NCBI GenBank assembly: GCA_937981955.1
Contig: CALJNA010000161.1
Location: 1 to 54,982 of the forward strand
From: an uncultured Granulosicoccaceae bacterium
GTDB taxonomy: Bacteria > Pseudomonadota > Gammaproteobacteria > Granulosicoccales > Granulosicoccaceae
Direction of reading: 5' to 3'
Length of the DNA stretch: 54,982 bases
The notes beneath the pieces were generated by a model. That model made no database searches and was not told the origin of the DNA. It worked only from the letters and a program-made list of their open reading frames with translations. The stretch's first letter is position 1; each line of letters opens with the position of its first letter. The position numbers and the translations under genes are program-made. This document shows, piece after piece, positions 1 to 7,966 of this stretch.

Positions 1-115
1 CCAATTAGACGCTAGCTGCGGGGGATCCGAATGATCGAAACCCCATTTATTTTGATTGATCGTTCAAAATCGAGAGGTGGGAGTTTTGTTACGCACCGGT
101 GGCCAACCGAGATGC

Positions 116-163
116 ACCACCACTCAACACCGCAGAATGCCGGCATTGAACGCAGGTGGTGGT
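116..163. repeat. Nested inverted repeat 3' of the HDAC-like gene
   Basis: An 8-bp inverted repeat (ACCACCAC at 116-123, GTGGTGGT at 156-163) encloses a perfect 12-bp palindrome, AATGCCGGCATT, at 136-147. It lies just beyond the stop codon of the minus-strand HDAC-like gene, so it could fold at the 3' end of that transcript. There is no U-run, so it is not a standard Rho-independent terminator. Confidence 0.35.
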
Positions 164-172
164 TAGAAGCCT

Positions 173-1099
173 TTAGTTTAGTCGCATTAGTTCCCGAATA
201 TGACCTGTAGCGCTTCGAGCAAGCGCTGACAACGAATACCCACCTTCAAGCATGGAAACAATGCGACCGTTTGAGTGACTATCTGCTATGGACAGTATCT
301 GCTGCGTTATCCAAACGAAGTCGTTATCTCCTAACTCAAGGCTTGCCAGTGGATCATCTCGATGCGCGTCAAAACCTGCGCTGATAAATACCATTTGCGG
401 TTTGAACTTGTTCAGTGCCGGTATCCAATGATCCATAACCGATAAACGAAACTCCTCGCTTCCTGTTCCGCTGGCCAACGGAATATTAACCCGTTGTCCG
501 GGCACATTCGGGCGATAGCCTCCTGGATAAAAAGGGTGTTGAAAGGAGGAACAGAAAAGGATGTTCTTATCTCCGTCAACAATATCTTCGGTGCCATTGC
601 CGTGATGAACATCAAAGTCGATAATGGCAACCCGATCAAGACCGTGCTGTTTTATGGCATGCCGGGCAGCAATGGCTATGTTGCCAAAAAAACAGAACCC
701 CATCGCCTGCGTTTTTTCAGCATGATGGCCCGGCGGCCGGGTCAGACAAAAGGCATTTTCCACTTCACCCGCGATAACTTTGTCTGTTGCGAGTATGCCA
801 GCACCCACACCACGCAAAGCAGCCGTTAGTGAATGCGGATTCATTGCCGTGTCGGCATCAAGCTGTACGCTGCCTGAATCGGGAGAGCTGTTGACGATAT
901 TGTCGATATAAGCTTGTGGATGACACGAAAGCGCCACTTCAGGATTTGCCACAGGTGCTTCGAAGTGCCGCAGATAATCATACAGATCTTCCTTTTTCAA
1001 CTGATCAAGTATGGCACCGATACGTTGCGGGCATTCCGGATGACCTGGACTGATTTCGTGCAGGACAACATCGTTGTGTGTAACGAGCGCTGTTGGCAT
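173..1099 (-). CDS. Histone deacetylase/acetoin utilization-family deacylase
   Basis: A 308-residue class II HDAC-like Zn amidohydrolase, expected to remove acyl groups from acylated amines (polyamine or lysine-like substrates) in the cytoplasm. Visible motifs are the His pair in RPPGHHAE, the Zn ligands in DFDVHHGNG and SAGFDAHRDD, and the C-terminal LEGGYSL carrying the active-site Tyr region. The reading frame extends 27 codons further upstream, but family alignments normally begin near the Met of MPTALVTHN, so the ATG at 1099 is chosen; no strong Shine-Dalgarno is visible. It is divergent from the patZ-like acetyltransferase, so the pair could form an acylation/deacylation couple. That functional link is inference. 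Substrate unknown. Confidence 0.9.
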   Translation of the reverse strand: MPTALVTHNDVVLHEISPGHPECPQRIGAILDQLKKEDLYDYLRHFEAPVANPEVALSCHPQAYIDNIVNSSPDSGSVQLDADTAMNPHSLTAALRGVGAGILATDKVIAGEVENAFCLTRPPGHHAEKTQAMGFCFFGNIAIAARHAIKQHGLDRVAIIDFDVHHGNGTEDIVDGDKNILFCSSFQHPFYPGGYRPNVPGQRVNIPLASGTGSEEFRLSVMDHWIPALNKFKPQMVFISAGFDAHRDDPLASLELGDNDFVWITQQILSIADSHSNGRIVSMLEGGYSLSALARSATGHIRELMRLN

Positions 1100-1214
1100 G
1101 TTAAAAGTAAAAAAAGTTCTTAAACATTCAATATAGCAGCATCGTGCGATTAACGCAGCTGGTGAACAACATCCGTGCAATACAACAATACGCCGACTGC
1201 GGTACTATCCATTA

Positions 1215-3872
1215 ATGTCGACCATTCATCTGGATAAACTACTTAATCCGCGATCGGTTGCGGTCATCGGCGCCAGTGATCGCGAAGGCGCTCCTGGCAA
1301 AGCCATTGCGACCAGTTTGCTACACGGCAAATTCGATGGTCCGCTGCACTTTATCAATCCACGCTACAAAACCGTGCTTGGGCAGACTTGCTTTCGATCG
1401 TTGAAGAAAGTCGATACACCCGATCTTGCGATTGTTCTGGTGCCAGAGCGCATCGTCCGTCGCACACTGGTTCAAACCGCTGCCAGTGGTTGTAAAGTAG
1501 TCATTGTTATGTCGGCAGTGAAGAACAGTCAATCGCTGCACAAGCTTGCACAAAAACTCGGACTCAGGTTGCTCGGTCCTTACTGCGCTGGTCTGATCAG
1601 ACCACATCTAAATCTGAATGCAACTTACTCGCAAAACAAAATTGCCACAGGTTCACTGGCAATGGTGACCCAATCGGCGTCTCTGGGCGCCGCTATTCTG
1701 GATTGGGCAGAACCCAGCGGAGTTGGCTTTTCTGCCGTGCTATCGACCGGAGCAGATACCGACATCACTTTGTCAGACTTACTCGATCTGCTGGCCGAAG
1801 ATCAGCACACCAAAGCCATCATCATCTACCTCGACAGAGTGCATCAAACGCGTTCGTTTCTGAGTGCAATTAGCGCGGCGGCCCGGATAAAACCTGTCGT
1901 ACTAATGAAATCAACTCAAGATGCTGCACGATTTTGTGATGCACAAGCGCGAACCGGTGAAGTCTTTTCTACTGAACATGTATTTCAAACTGCCATGCGT
2001 CGAGCAGGTGTGGTGCGGGTTAAATCGTTTTCCAATTTATTTTCTGCAGCAAAAATTCTTACATCGGGTCTGCGGATTAAAGGTAGGCGCCTGGCTATTA
2101 TCAGCAACGGTGCTGCGCCAGCCATGTTAGCTTGCGAACGCATTGCGACCAAGGGGTTTCAGCTGCCAGAACTCTGTGAAAAAAATCAGCAGAAATTAAG
2201 CGCAAGTTTGGCAGATACATGGAAAGGTCGTAATCCAGTGGTGCTGCGCAATGCAGAATCACTACAACAACAATACGAGGTTACCCTCAACTTGTTAAAA
2301 GACACTGGCGACTATGACGCCATTCTGGTGTTGTTTGCACCCGATGCACGCAATGAACCTGAAACTATTGCCGAAACGATAATCAAACACAAGCCAGACC
2401 ATATACCGGTATTGGTGAGTTTTATGGGTGAAGCCAGTGTGGCAACCAGTAAAGAGCTGTTTACCAAAGCCAAGGTACCTTGTTTCAGGACACCCGAAGC
2501 TGCAACCGATGCTTTCGACTTTCTGCACCGGTACCTTTTAAGTCAACAACAGTTGCTGCAACTCCCCAACCCGACATCACGCCATACACGCGCCGATGCC
2601 AGCGGTGCGAAAAAGCTGATCAACAAGGCACTCGATCGCGGGGAGCGAGTAATGGGACCGCAGCAAACACGCGCCCTGCTTGGCTTATTCGATATTAAAG
2701 TGCTACCGGCAATTAGAGCAACCAGTCTTGCGGATGCACAGTCGAGCGCAACAAAGCTGGGCTACCCGGTAGCAATGAAGCTGGTTTCGCCAAACATAAG
2801 ATACAAGGCAGAGGTGATGGGCACGGTACTCAATATTCCAAACGCTGCCAAATTGCAGGAGGCCTATCAACACATAACCGAACAATTAAACACGCATCGA
2901 CCTGAAGCTGAATTTCGTGGTGTGCTGATTGAACCCATGCACACCGAGCGCAACACCAGAAACCTTGCGATGAGCCTGACCAGAGATGCCACTTTTGGCC
3001 CTGTCATCAGTGTCGGAGTTGGAGGCGATCTATCAACATTAATACAGCAACGTACCTCTCAACTGCCACCACTGAATAACTTTCTGATCGACACAATGCT
3101 TTCAACGCCTGTTATTGCCAATTACATGGGTGAATTCAGACATCAACCACCAGTAGAAACCAAAGCAGCGGCACATGTGTTACGCCGGTTATCCGAAATG
3201 GCGTGTGAGTTGCCCGACGTATTTTCTGTTGATATTAACCCGGTTCGAGTCAGCACCAGCGGTGCTATTGCTATGGATGTACAGGTAGTTCTGGAACGCT
3301 CCAAAGCACAGAAGGAATATGCCCATCTGGCTATTCATCCGTATCCGTGGCGATGGGTTCGACTGACACAACTAAAGCGAGGCCGTACCGTACAACTAAG
3401 ACCAATTCGACCCGAAGATGGTGAGTCAATAAAAAATATGGTGCATAACATGTCTGCAGAGTCGAAGTACTTTCGCTTTATGCATGCCATAAACGACTTA
3501 TCTCCACAAATGGTCGCGCAATTCACCAAGCTGGACTACGATCGACAGATGGCGTTTGTTGCAGTACATGACAGTGGCAAAGGAGACGTTATTGGAGTGA
3601 GCCGATACGCAGTCAGCACTGATCGGCAGTTCGGTGAATTTGCCATATCCATAGCTGATGAATGGCAAGGGCATGGCCTGGCTTCGGCGCTCATGAAGCT
3701 GATCATCGAACATGCCGCAGCACAGGGATTACAAAAACTCGTTGGTGATGTATTAACAACGAATACACCCATGCGAGGCCTTATGAAGAGTCTGGACTTT
3801 CAAGCTGCAACCGACCCAAACGATCGAGATATACTACGATTTACTCTTCCGCTATCCAATTCTGCACAGTAG
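1215..3872 (+). CDS. patZ: PatZ/YfiQ-type protein lysine acetyltransferase (ACD-like + GNAT)
   Basis: 885 residues, almost the length of E. coli PatZ. Order: CoA-binding Rossmann domain (about 8-105), succinyl-CoA-ligase-like flavodoxin domains (about 145-440), ATP-grasp (about 478-695) and a C-terminal GNAT domain (about 726-880) with the acetyl-CoA loop QGHGLA at 818-823. In ADP-forming acyl-CoA ligases the phosphorylated His lies in an S-H-T-G motif; here the matching place reads A-R-T-G (Arg246). The ligase half is therefore probably non-catalytic and regulatory, as in Pat enzymes, and the GNAT domain would acetylate lysines such as that of acetyl-CoA synthetase. It is followed 19 bases later by an alpha/beta hydrolase on the same strand and is divergent from an HDAC-like gene. 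Confidence 0.85.
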   Translation: MSTIHLDKLLNPRSVAVIGASDREGAPGKAIATSLLHGKFDGPLHFINPRYKTVLGQTCFRSLKKVDTPDLAIVLVPERIVRRTLVQTAASGCKVVIVMSAVKNSQSLHKLAQKLGLRLLGPYCAGLIRPHLNLNATYSQNKIATGSLAMVTQSASLGAAILDWAEPSGVGFSAVLSTGADTDITLSDLLDLLAEDQHTKAIIIYLDRVHQTRSFLSAISAAARIKPVVLMKSTQDAARFCDAQARTGEVFSTEHVFQTAMRRAGVVRVKSFSNLFSAAKILTSGLRIKGRRLAIISNGAAPAMLACERIATKGFQLPELCEKNQQKLSASLADTWKGRNPVVLRNAESLQQQYEVTLNLLKDTGDYDAILVLFAPDARNEPETIAETIIKHKPDHIPVLVSFMGEASVATSKELFTKAKVPCFRTPEAATDAFDFLHRYLLSQQQLLQLPNPTSRHTRADASGAKKLINKALDRGERVMGPQQTRALLGLFDIKVLPAIRATSLADAQSSATKLGYPVAMKLVSPNIRYKAEVMGTVLNIPNAAKLQEAYQHITEQLNTHRPEAEFRGVLIEPMHTERNTRNLAMSLTRDATFGPVISVGVGGDLSTLIQQRTSQLPPLNNFLIDTMLSTPVIANYMGEFRHQPPVETKAAAHVLRRLSEMACELPDVFSVDINPVRVSTSGAIAMDVQVVLERSKAQKEYAHLAIHPYPWRWVRLTQLKRGRTVQLRPIRPEDGESIKNMVHNMSAESKYFRFMHAINDLSPQMVAQFTKLDYDRQMAFVAVHDSGKGDVIGVSRYAVSTDRQFGEFAISIADEWQGHGLASALMKLIIEHAAAQGLQKLVGDVLTTNTPMRGLMKSLDFQAATDPNDRDILRFTLPLSNSAQ

Positions 3873-3891
3873 CCTGAAGCTTATCTATTCT

Positions 3892-4776
3892 ATGCGCAAC
3901 TTGAAAACTCCTCGCCCTGAGTCGATCAGTTTGTCAATCAATGGTAAAACCATCACAGGTATTCGCCATCGCGTTGCTGATGAAGATGCACCCACTAAAG
4001 CACTGTGCCTGCATGGCTGGCTGGATAACGCCAATAGCTTTCTGCCAATGATGTCGCTGTTACCAGAAATCGACCTGGTGGCAATCGACTTACCCGGTCA
4101 TGGATTTTCCGATCACCTTGACAGTGTGTACACCGTGCCTGATTCAGCCTATTGGGCAGCCGCTGTAATTAAAGCGATCGGATGGGAGCAATGTCATCTC
4201 ATTGGACACTCACTGGGCGGGATCATTGCCCCACTGGTGGCTGTCGGCGCGCCGGAAATGGTTGAATCGCTGACACTCATTGAGTCAAGTGGTGCGCTAA
4301 CCAGTGAAGCCGATGAGTTCGTCGGGCGCTTACAGAAATCCATGCAGGATCAGCTCGAAGACGGCAAATACGAATCGCGAGTTTATGAATCGAAAGATGA
4401 TGCTGTTAATACACGGCTTCGATCAGCCAAAATGGCATTATCTTCGGCGCGTTTAATTATTGATCGACAGCTGACAGAATTTGAAGACGGCTGGAGATGG
4501 CGCTTTGATCCAAAGCTGCGTGTTTCAACAGCCCATCGTTTAACCGAAGCACACGTTAGAGAAGTTAATCAGCATATTGCTTGTCCCGTACTCACAATCG
4601 TTGCCAAAGACGGGTTCCTGACATCACGCGAACAGACTGCCAGCAGAATGGAACTGATAAAAGATCACCGCTCCGTGTTGCTTGCTGGTCACCATCACTT
4701 GCATATGGATACACCGGAACCGGTTGCCGCCGCGATCAATCAATTTCTTGGTACAACTCCGGCGCTTGGCGGATAG
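3892..4776 (+). CDS. Alpha/beta hydrolase (serine hydrolase, SERHL-like)
   Basis: A 294-residue single-domain cytoplasmic hydrolase. The oxyanion-hole HGW is at 41-43, the nucleophile elbow GHSLGG at 105-110 gives Ser107, and the C-terminal GHHHLHMD (266-273) supplies the catalytic His. The HHLHM pattern before the last helix resembles the SERHL/MEST group of hydrolases. No signal peptide is visible. It starts 19 bases after the patZ-like gene and is probably co-transcribed. A long hairpin spans its stop codon. The substrate cannot be told from sequence; an esterase or epoxide-hydrolase-like activity is possible. Confidence 0.85.
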   Translation: MRNLKTPRPESISLSINGKTITGIRHRVADEDAPTKALCLHGWLDNANSFLPMMSLLPEIDLVAIDLPGHGFSDHLDSVYTVPDSAYWAAAVIKAIGWEQCHLIGHSLGGIIAPLVAVGAPEMVESLTLIESSGALTSEADEFVGRLQKSMQDQLEDGKYESRVYESKDDAVNTRLRSAKMALSSARLIIDRQLTEFEDGWRWRFDPKLRVSTAHRLTEAHVREVNQHIACPVLTIVAKDGFLTSREQTASRMELIKDHRSVLLAGHHHLHMDTPEPVAAAINQFLGTTPALGG

Positions 4777-4801
4777 ATTAGTCCTGCTCCCCGCCAAGCG
4801 C
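4762..4801 (+). terminator. Hairpin spanning the hydrolase stop codon
   Basis: A perfect 11-bp inverted repeat: GCGCTTGGCGG at 4762-4772 and CCGCCAAGCGC at 4791-4801, with an 18-base loop that contains the stop codon of the alpha/beta hydrolase. A short TTT follows on the plus strand. It sits between convergent genes, as a terminator would, but the U-run is weak. Confidence 0.45.
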
Positions 4802-4860
4802 TTTCACATTCAAATAACTTGATGAAATCCTTGATCAATGACTAGTCAATCACTGGTGAG

Positions 4861-5676
4861 TTACCGGTCAATCAAATCACTCAGCTGAGTATCGTCATCG
4901 GGAAATATCACCTCAACTCGTCGGTTTTGCTGGCGCCCGGCAGACGTGCTGTTGTCAGCAACCGGTGCAGCCTCACCCATACTTCGCGTGCTGATACGTG
5001 AACCATCAATCCCCCTTGCTACAAGAGCAGAACGGACTGAAAACGCACGTTCCCGAGCAAGGTCAAGATTGTAATCATCATCGCCCATGCTATCGGTGTG
5101 GCCTTCAACAATGGCTAGACGATCCGGGTAAGCGCGCATAAAGCGTGCAATCTTGTCGATATTAACCGCCGACGTTGACTTAAGCCCGGCTTCACCAACG
5201 TCAAACAGCACATCACCCAGCGTGGCCACGATACCGCGAGCGGTAACACGCGCCTGCATGTCTTCAAGCTGTTGCTGCATCGCAAGTGCCTCGGCACGAG
5301 CACGATCAACCTCTTGTGAACGCGCATCAAGCTGAACCCGCTGTCGCTCAAGGTTCATATTTTCAAGCTTCGAATCATCTTCCATGCGCTGCGCGATCAA
5401 CTCGGCAATTTTCACTTTCTGACTGGCGATATATGCATAGTGTTCGGCACGGCCACGTTTACCGTCTTTCTTCCAGACTCTATCGCCTTGAGCAAGCGCA
5501 TTTCTGGCGTCGTCAAGTTTATCCGGCGCATGGCGAGCGATCACTTCAGATGCGCTGGCCTTGGTATAAGCCGAGCGGGCAGACTCCAGCGCATCAACTT
5601 GTTTTGGTGAGCTGCCGCATGCGGCAAGCATTAATACACTGGAAACTACAAGTGTGTTAACAACAGGATTTTTCAT
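4861..5676 (-). CDS. OmpA-family lipoprotein with DUF4398-like N-terminal region
   Basis: 271 residues. Lipoprotein signal peptide ending LMLAAC (lipid Cys20), a helical Ala/Arg/Glu-rich coiled-coil region (about 28-135) resembling DUF4398, then an OmpA C-terminal peptidoglycan-binding domain (about 150-265) with EGHTDSMGDDDYN and NLDLARERA. It should be an outer-membrane lipoprotein clamped to peptidoglycan. AGAAGGA about 8 bases upstream of the ATG supports the start. It lies 3' of a DUF4398 lipoprotein gene on the same strand; this pairing is common and suggests a joint envelope-integrity role. Confidence 0.9.
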   Translation of the reverse strand: MKNPVVNTLVVSSVLMLAACGSSPKQVDALESARSAYTKASASEVIARHAPDKLDDARNALAQGDRVWKKDGKRGRAEHYAYIASQKVKIAELIAQRMEDDSKLENMNLERQRVQLDARSQEVDRARAEALAMQQQLEDMQARVTARGIVATLGDVLFDVGEAGLKSTSAVNIDKIARFMRAYPDRLAIVEGHTDSMGDDDYNLDLARERAFSVRSALVARGIDGSRISTRSMGEAAPVADNSTSAGRQQNRRVEVIFPDDDTQLSDLIDR

Positions 5677-5734
5677 AAGGGCAATCCTTCTAAATGGTTT
5701 AATGAGTTGTGATCAGGAATTTGTCTTTTTCTAT

Positions 5735-6106
5735 TCACTGATCGTCGCCGCGATTTAGTTCAGTACGAATAAGATTGATACTGTCTTCAACCTCTTTTAC
5801 AGCCATACGTGACTTTTCCGCTTCACTCTTCGCCTTGGCAAGCTCAGCATCTACAGCTGCTTGCTCTGATAATTGTTTCGCTGTTGTATATTTCTCACGA
5901 GACATGGCTGAATCAGCCAGTGATTGCTTCTCCTGAGCCTTGCGAAGTTCGATAGGTGCAAGCTCTTTTGCACCAGCTACTTCTGCGTTTTGCAAAGCAG
6001 TATTTGATAAAGCGATTTCAGTTCTGGGCTTAGGTGTGCCTGAGCAAGCACATAAAGAAAGTGCAACAACACCAGCAAAGCACGATTTATAAATGGATTT
6101 GTACAT
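5735..6106 (-). CDS. DUF4398-family lipoprotein
   Basis: About 123 residues: a short signal peptide with lipobox LSLCAC, then one helical domain rich in Ala, Glu and Lys with a predicted coiled coil, as in DUF4398. The open frame continues upstream, but GAGG nine bases before the ATG at 6106 (MYKSIYK) favours this start; the ATG at 6112 is the alternative. It precedes the OmpA/DUF4398 lipoprotein and probably shares its transcript. No enzymatic motif is seen. The likely place is the periplasmic face of the outer membrane. Confidence 0.8.
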   Translation of the reverse strand: MYKSIYKSCFAGVVALSLCACSGTPKPRTEIALSNTALQNAEVAGAKELAPIELRKAQEKQSLADSAMSREKYTTAKQLSEQAAVDAELAKAKSEAEKSRMAVKEVEDSINLIRTELNRGDDQ

Positions 6107-6334
6107 GCGCATCGACCTCGTAAAGATGTAACGCAAGTAACGGCAAATAGAGAAATCAACTAAGTCGAAAAAGGTTACGACCCGAACAGCATGCTGCCAA
6201 CTCAATGAAAGCTATGGAAAAACCAGTCTGCCGAATCCAGCTGAAAAGGCTAACGCAAAGCAACACATTGCATTTTGTACATGAACTAATGGATAGGTGG
6301 TATTCTTTTTAAACCCTGTGCAGGAGAGACTCTG

Positions 6335-7864
6335 GTGAGCAATAACCCAGCCCCTAACATTCTGTTTATTCAAACGGATCAGCTGACGGCATTCTCGCTT
6401 GGAGCATATGGCAATACCTATTGTAAAACGCCCCACCTTGATAAGTTGGCAAAGGAAGGTGTGGTATTCGAAACGGCCTACTGCAATTTCCCACTGTGTG
6501 CACCATCACGTTACTCCATGGCAGCGGGCCAACTGGCTTCACGTATTGGCGCTTATGACAACGCTGTGGAGTTTGCCGCATCAGTCCCCACCTATGCTCA
6601 CTACTTAAGAAGAGCTGGTTATCAAACCTGCCTTTCCGGCAAGATGCATTTTGTCGGTCCTGATCAACTGCATGGTTTTGAAGAACGTTTAACCGCCGAT
6701 ATTTATCCTGCTGATTTCAGCTGGGCACCCAATTGGGCGGACGAAGGTCAGCGAGATACGTCAGACACAACCGGCGTTACTGTGTCGGGACAATGCCTCA
6801 ACAGCGTGCAACTGGAATACGATAACCTTGTTCAGAAAGAAGCGATTGCTAAATTACAGCATATCGCTAGTGGCGACGACCCTCGCCCGTTCTTTCTGCA
6901 GGTCTCTTACACACACCCGCACGACCCATACTTGTGTCAACCGGAACATTGGCAACGCTATGACGGACTCGATGTGCCCATGCCGGCAATTGGTGCGCAA
7001 CCTTCAAACTGGCACGATGCTCACTCGCAGCGCATACTGGCGCAGCACAGCATGCTCGACTATGAGTTTGAAACCGATGATATCGAACGAGCACGACGAG
7101 CCTACTTTGGCTCCGTCAGCTATATAGACGATTGTGTCGGTGAACTACTGACAACACTTCATAGTCAAGGCCTGGCCGACAACACCATTGTTGTGTTTAC
7201 ATCAGATCATGGCGAAATGCTCGGTGAGCGTGGTATGTGGTTCAAGAAAACGTTTTTCGAACCCGCCATGCGCATACCAATGCTGTTTCACTGCCCTGCC
7301 CGTTTTGCACCACAGCGCGTAGACACGCCGGTTTCCTTACTGGATTTGTTACCCACATTTGTGGCTATGGCAACCAACAAAACCATCGATGCCATTGAAC
7401 CACTCGACGGCGAAGATATAACCCGTTTTACCGGTACGACGAAGCCGAACCTGCAAAGACTGATTTATGCTGAATACCTCAGCGAAACGACGACCGCACC
7501 TATCTATATGCTTAGGCGGGGTTTTCTTAAATTCATCAGCTCAGTGGACGATCCCGATCTGTTATTCGACCTGGCGTCAGACCCGCTGGAGACAGTTAAT
7601 GTGGTTAATGATCCAGCCTATGCTTCCGATGTTCAGAGGTTTAAGGAAACCATCACGCAAACCTGGGACAACGACTCACTGACCAAAGACATTCTGTTAA
7701 GCCAGAAACGACGCCAATTGCTCATTCAGGCCAACAAGTCTGGAAGCGCCAAACGCTGGGACCATGACGAAACTGCAGAACAGGACGTCCCGTGGTACCG
7801 AGGCGCCCAGGGCTACAACCAATGGGCTTACAATTACACACCGGTACCGGATGAAAAAGTCTAA
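6335..7864 (+). CDS. betC: Choline-sulfatase
   Basis: 509 residues. Type I sulfatase: metal-binding QTDQ near the N-terminus (Asp15), the sulfatase signature CAPSR at 55-59 whose Cys must become formylglycine, the BetC hallmark SRIGAYDNA, the metal site SDHGEM, and the choline-sulfatase C-terminal segment WYRGAQGYNQWAYNY. It hydrolyses choline-O-sulfate to choline and sulfate, normally in the cytoplasm; no signal peptide is visible. The GTG start has AGGAGA eight bases upstream. None of betA, betB or betI is adjacent, so the glycine-betaine route must lie elsewhere. Confident. Confidence 0.9.
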   Translation: MSNNPAPNILFIQTDQLTAFSLGAYGNTYCKTPHLDKLAKEGVVFETAYCNFPLCAPSRYSMAAGQLASRIGAYDNAVEFAASVPTYAHYLRRAGYQTCLSGKMHFVGPDQLHGFEERLTADIYPADFSWAPNWADEGQRDTSDTTGVTVSGQCLNSVQLEYDNLVQKEAIAKLQHIASGDDPRPFFLQVSYTHPHDPYLCQPEHWQRYDGLDVPMPAIGAQPSNWHDAHSQRILAQHSMLDYEFETDDIERARRAYFGSVSYIDDCVGELLTTLHSQGLADNTIVVFTSDHGEMLGERGMWFKKTFFEPAMRIPMLFHCPARFAPQRVDTPVSLLDLLPTFVAMATNKTIDAIEPLDGEDITRFTGTTKPNLQRLIYAEYLSETTTAPIYMLRRGFLKFISSVDDPDLLFDLASDPLETVNVVNDPAYASDVQRFKETITQTWDNDSLTKDILLSQKRRQLLIQANKSGSAKRWDHDETAEQDVPWYRGAQGYNQWAYNYTPVPDEKV

Positions 7865-7966
7865 ACCCCGCAGCGAGGCGAATTTTGTTGCTTCGCAGAA
7901 CAGAACACACACAATTTACTTTCGCAAAAACCCGAAAATCTGAGCCTTTACGGGTACAATCGTCCG

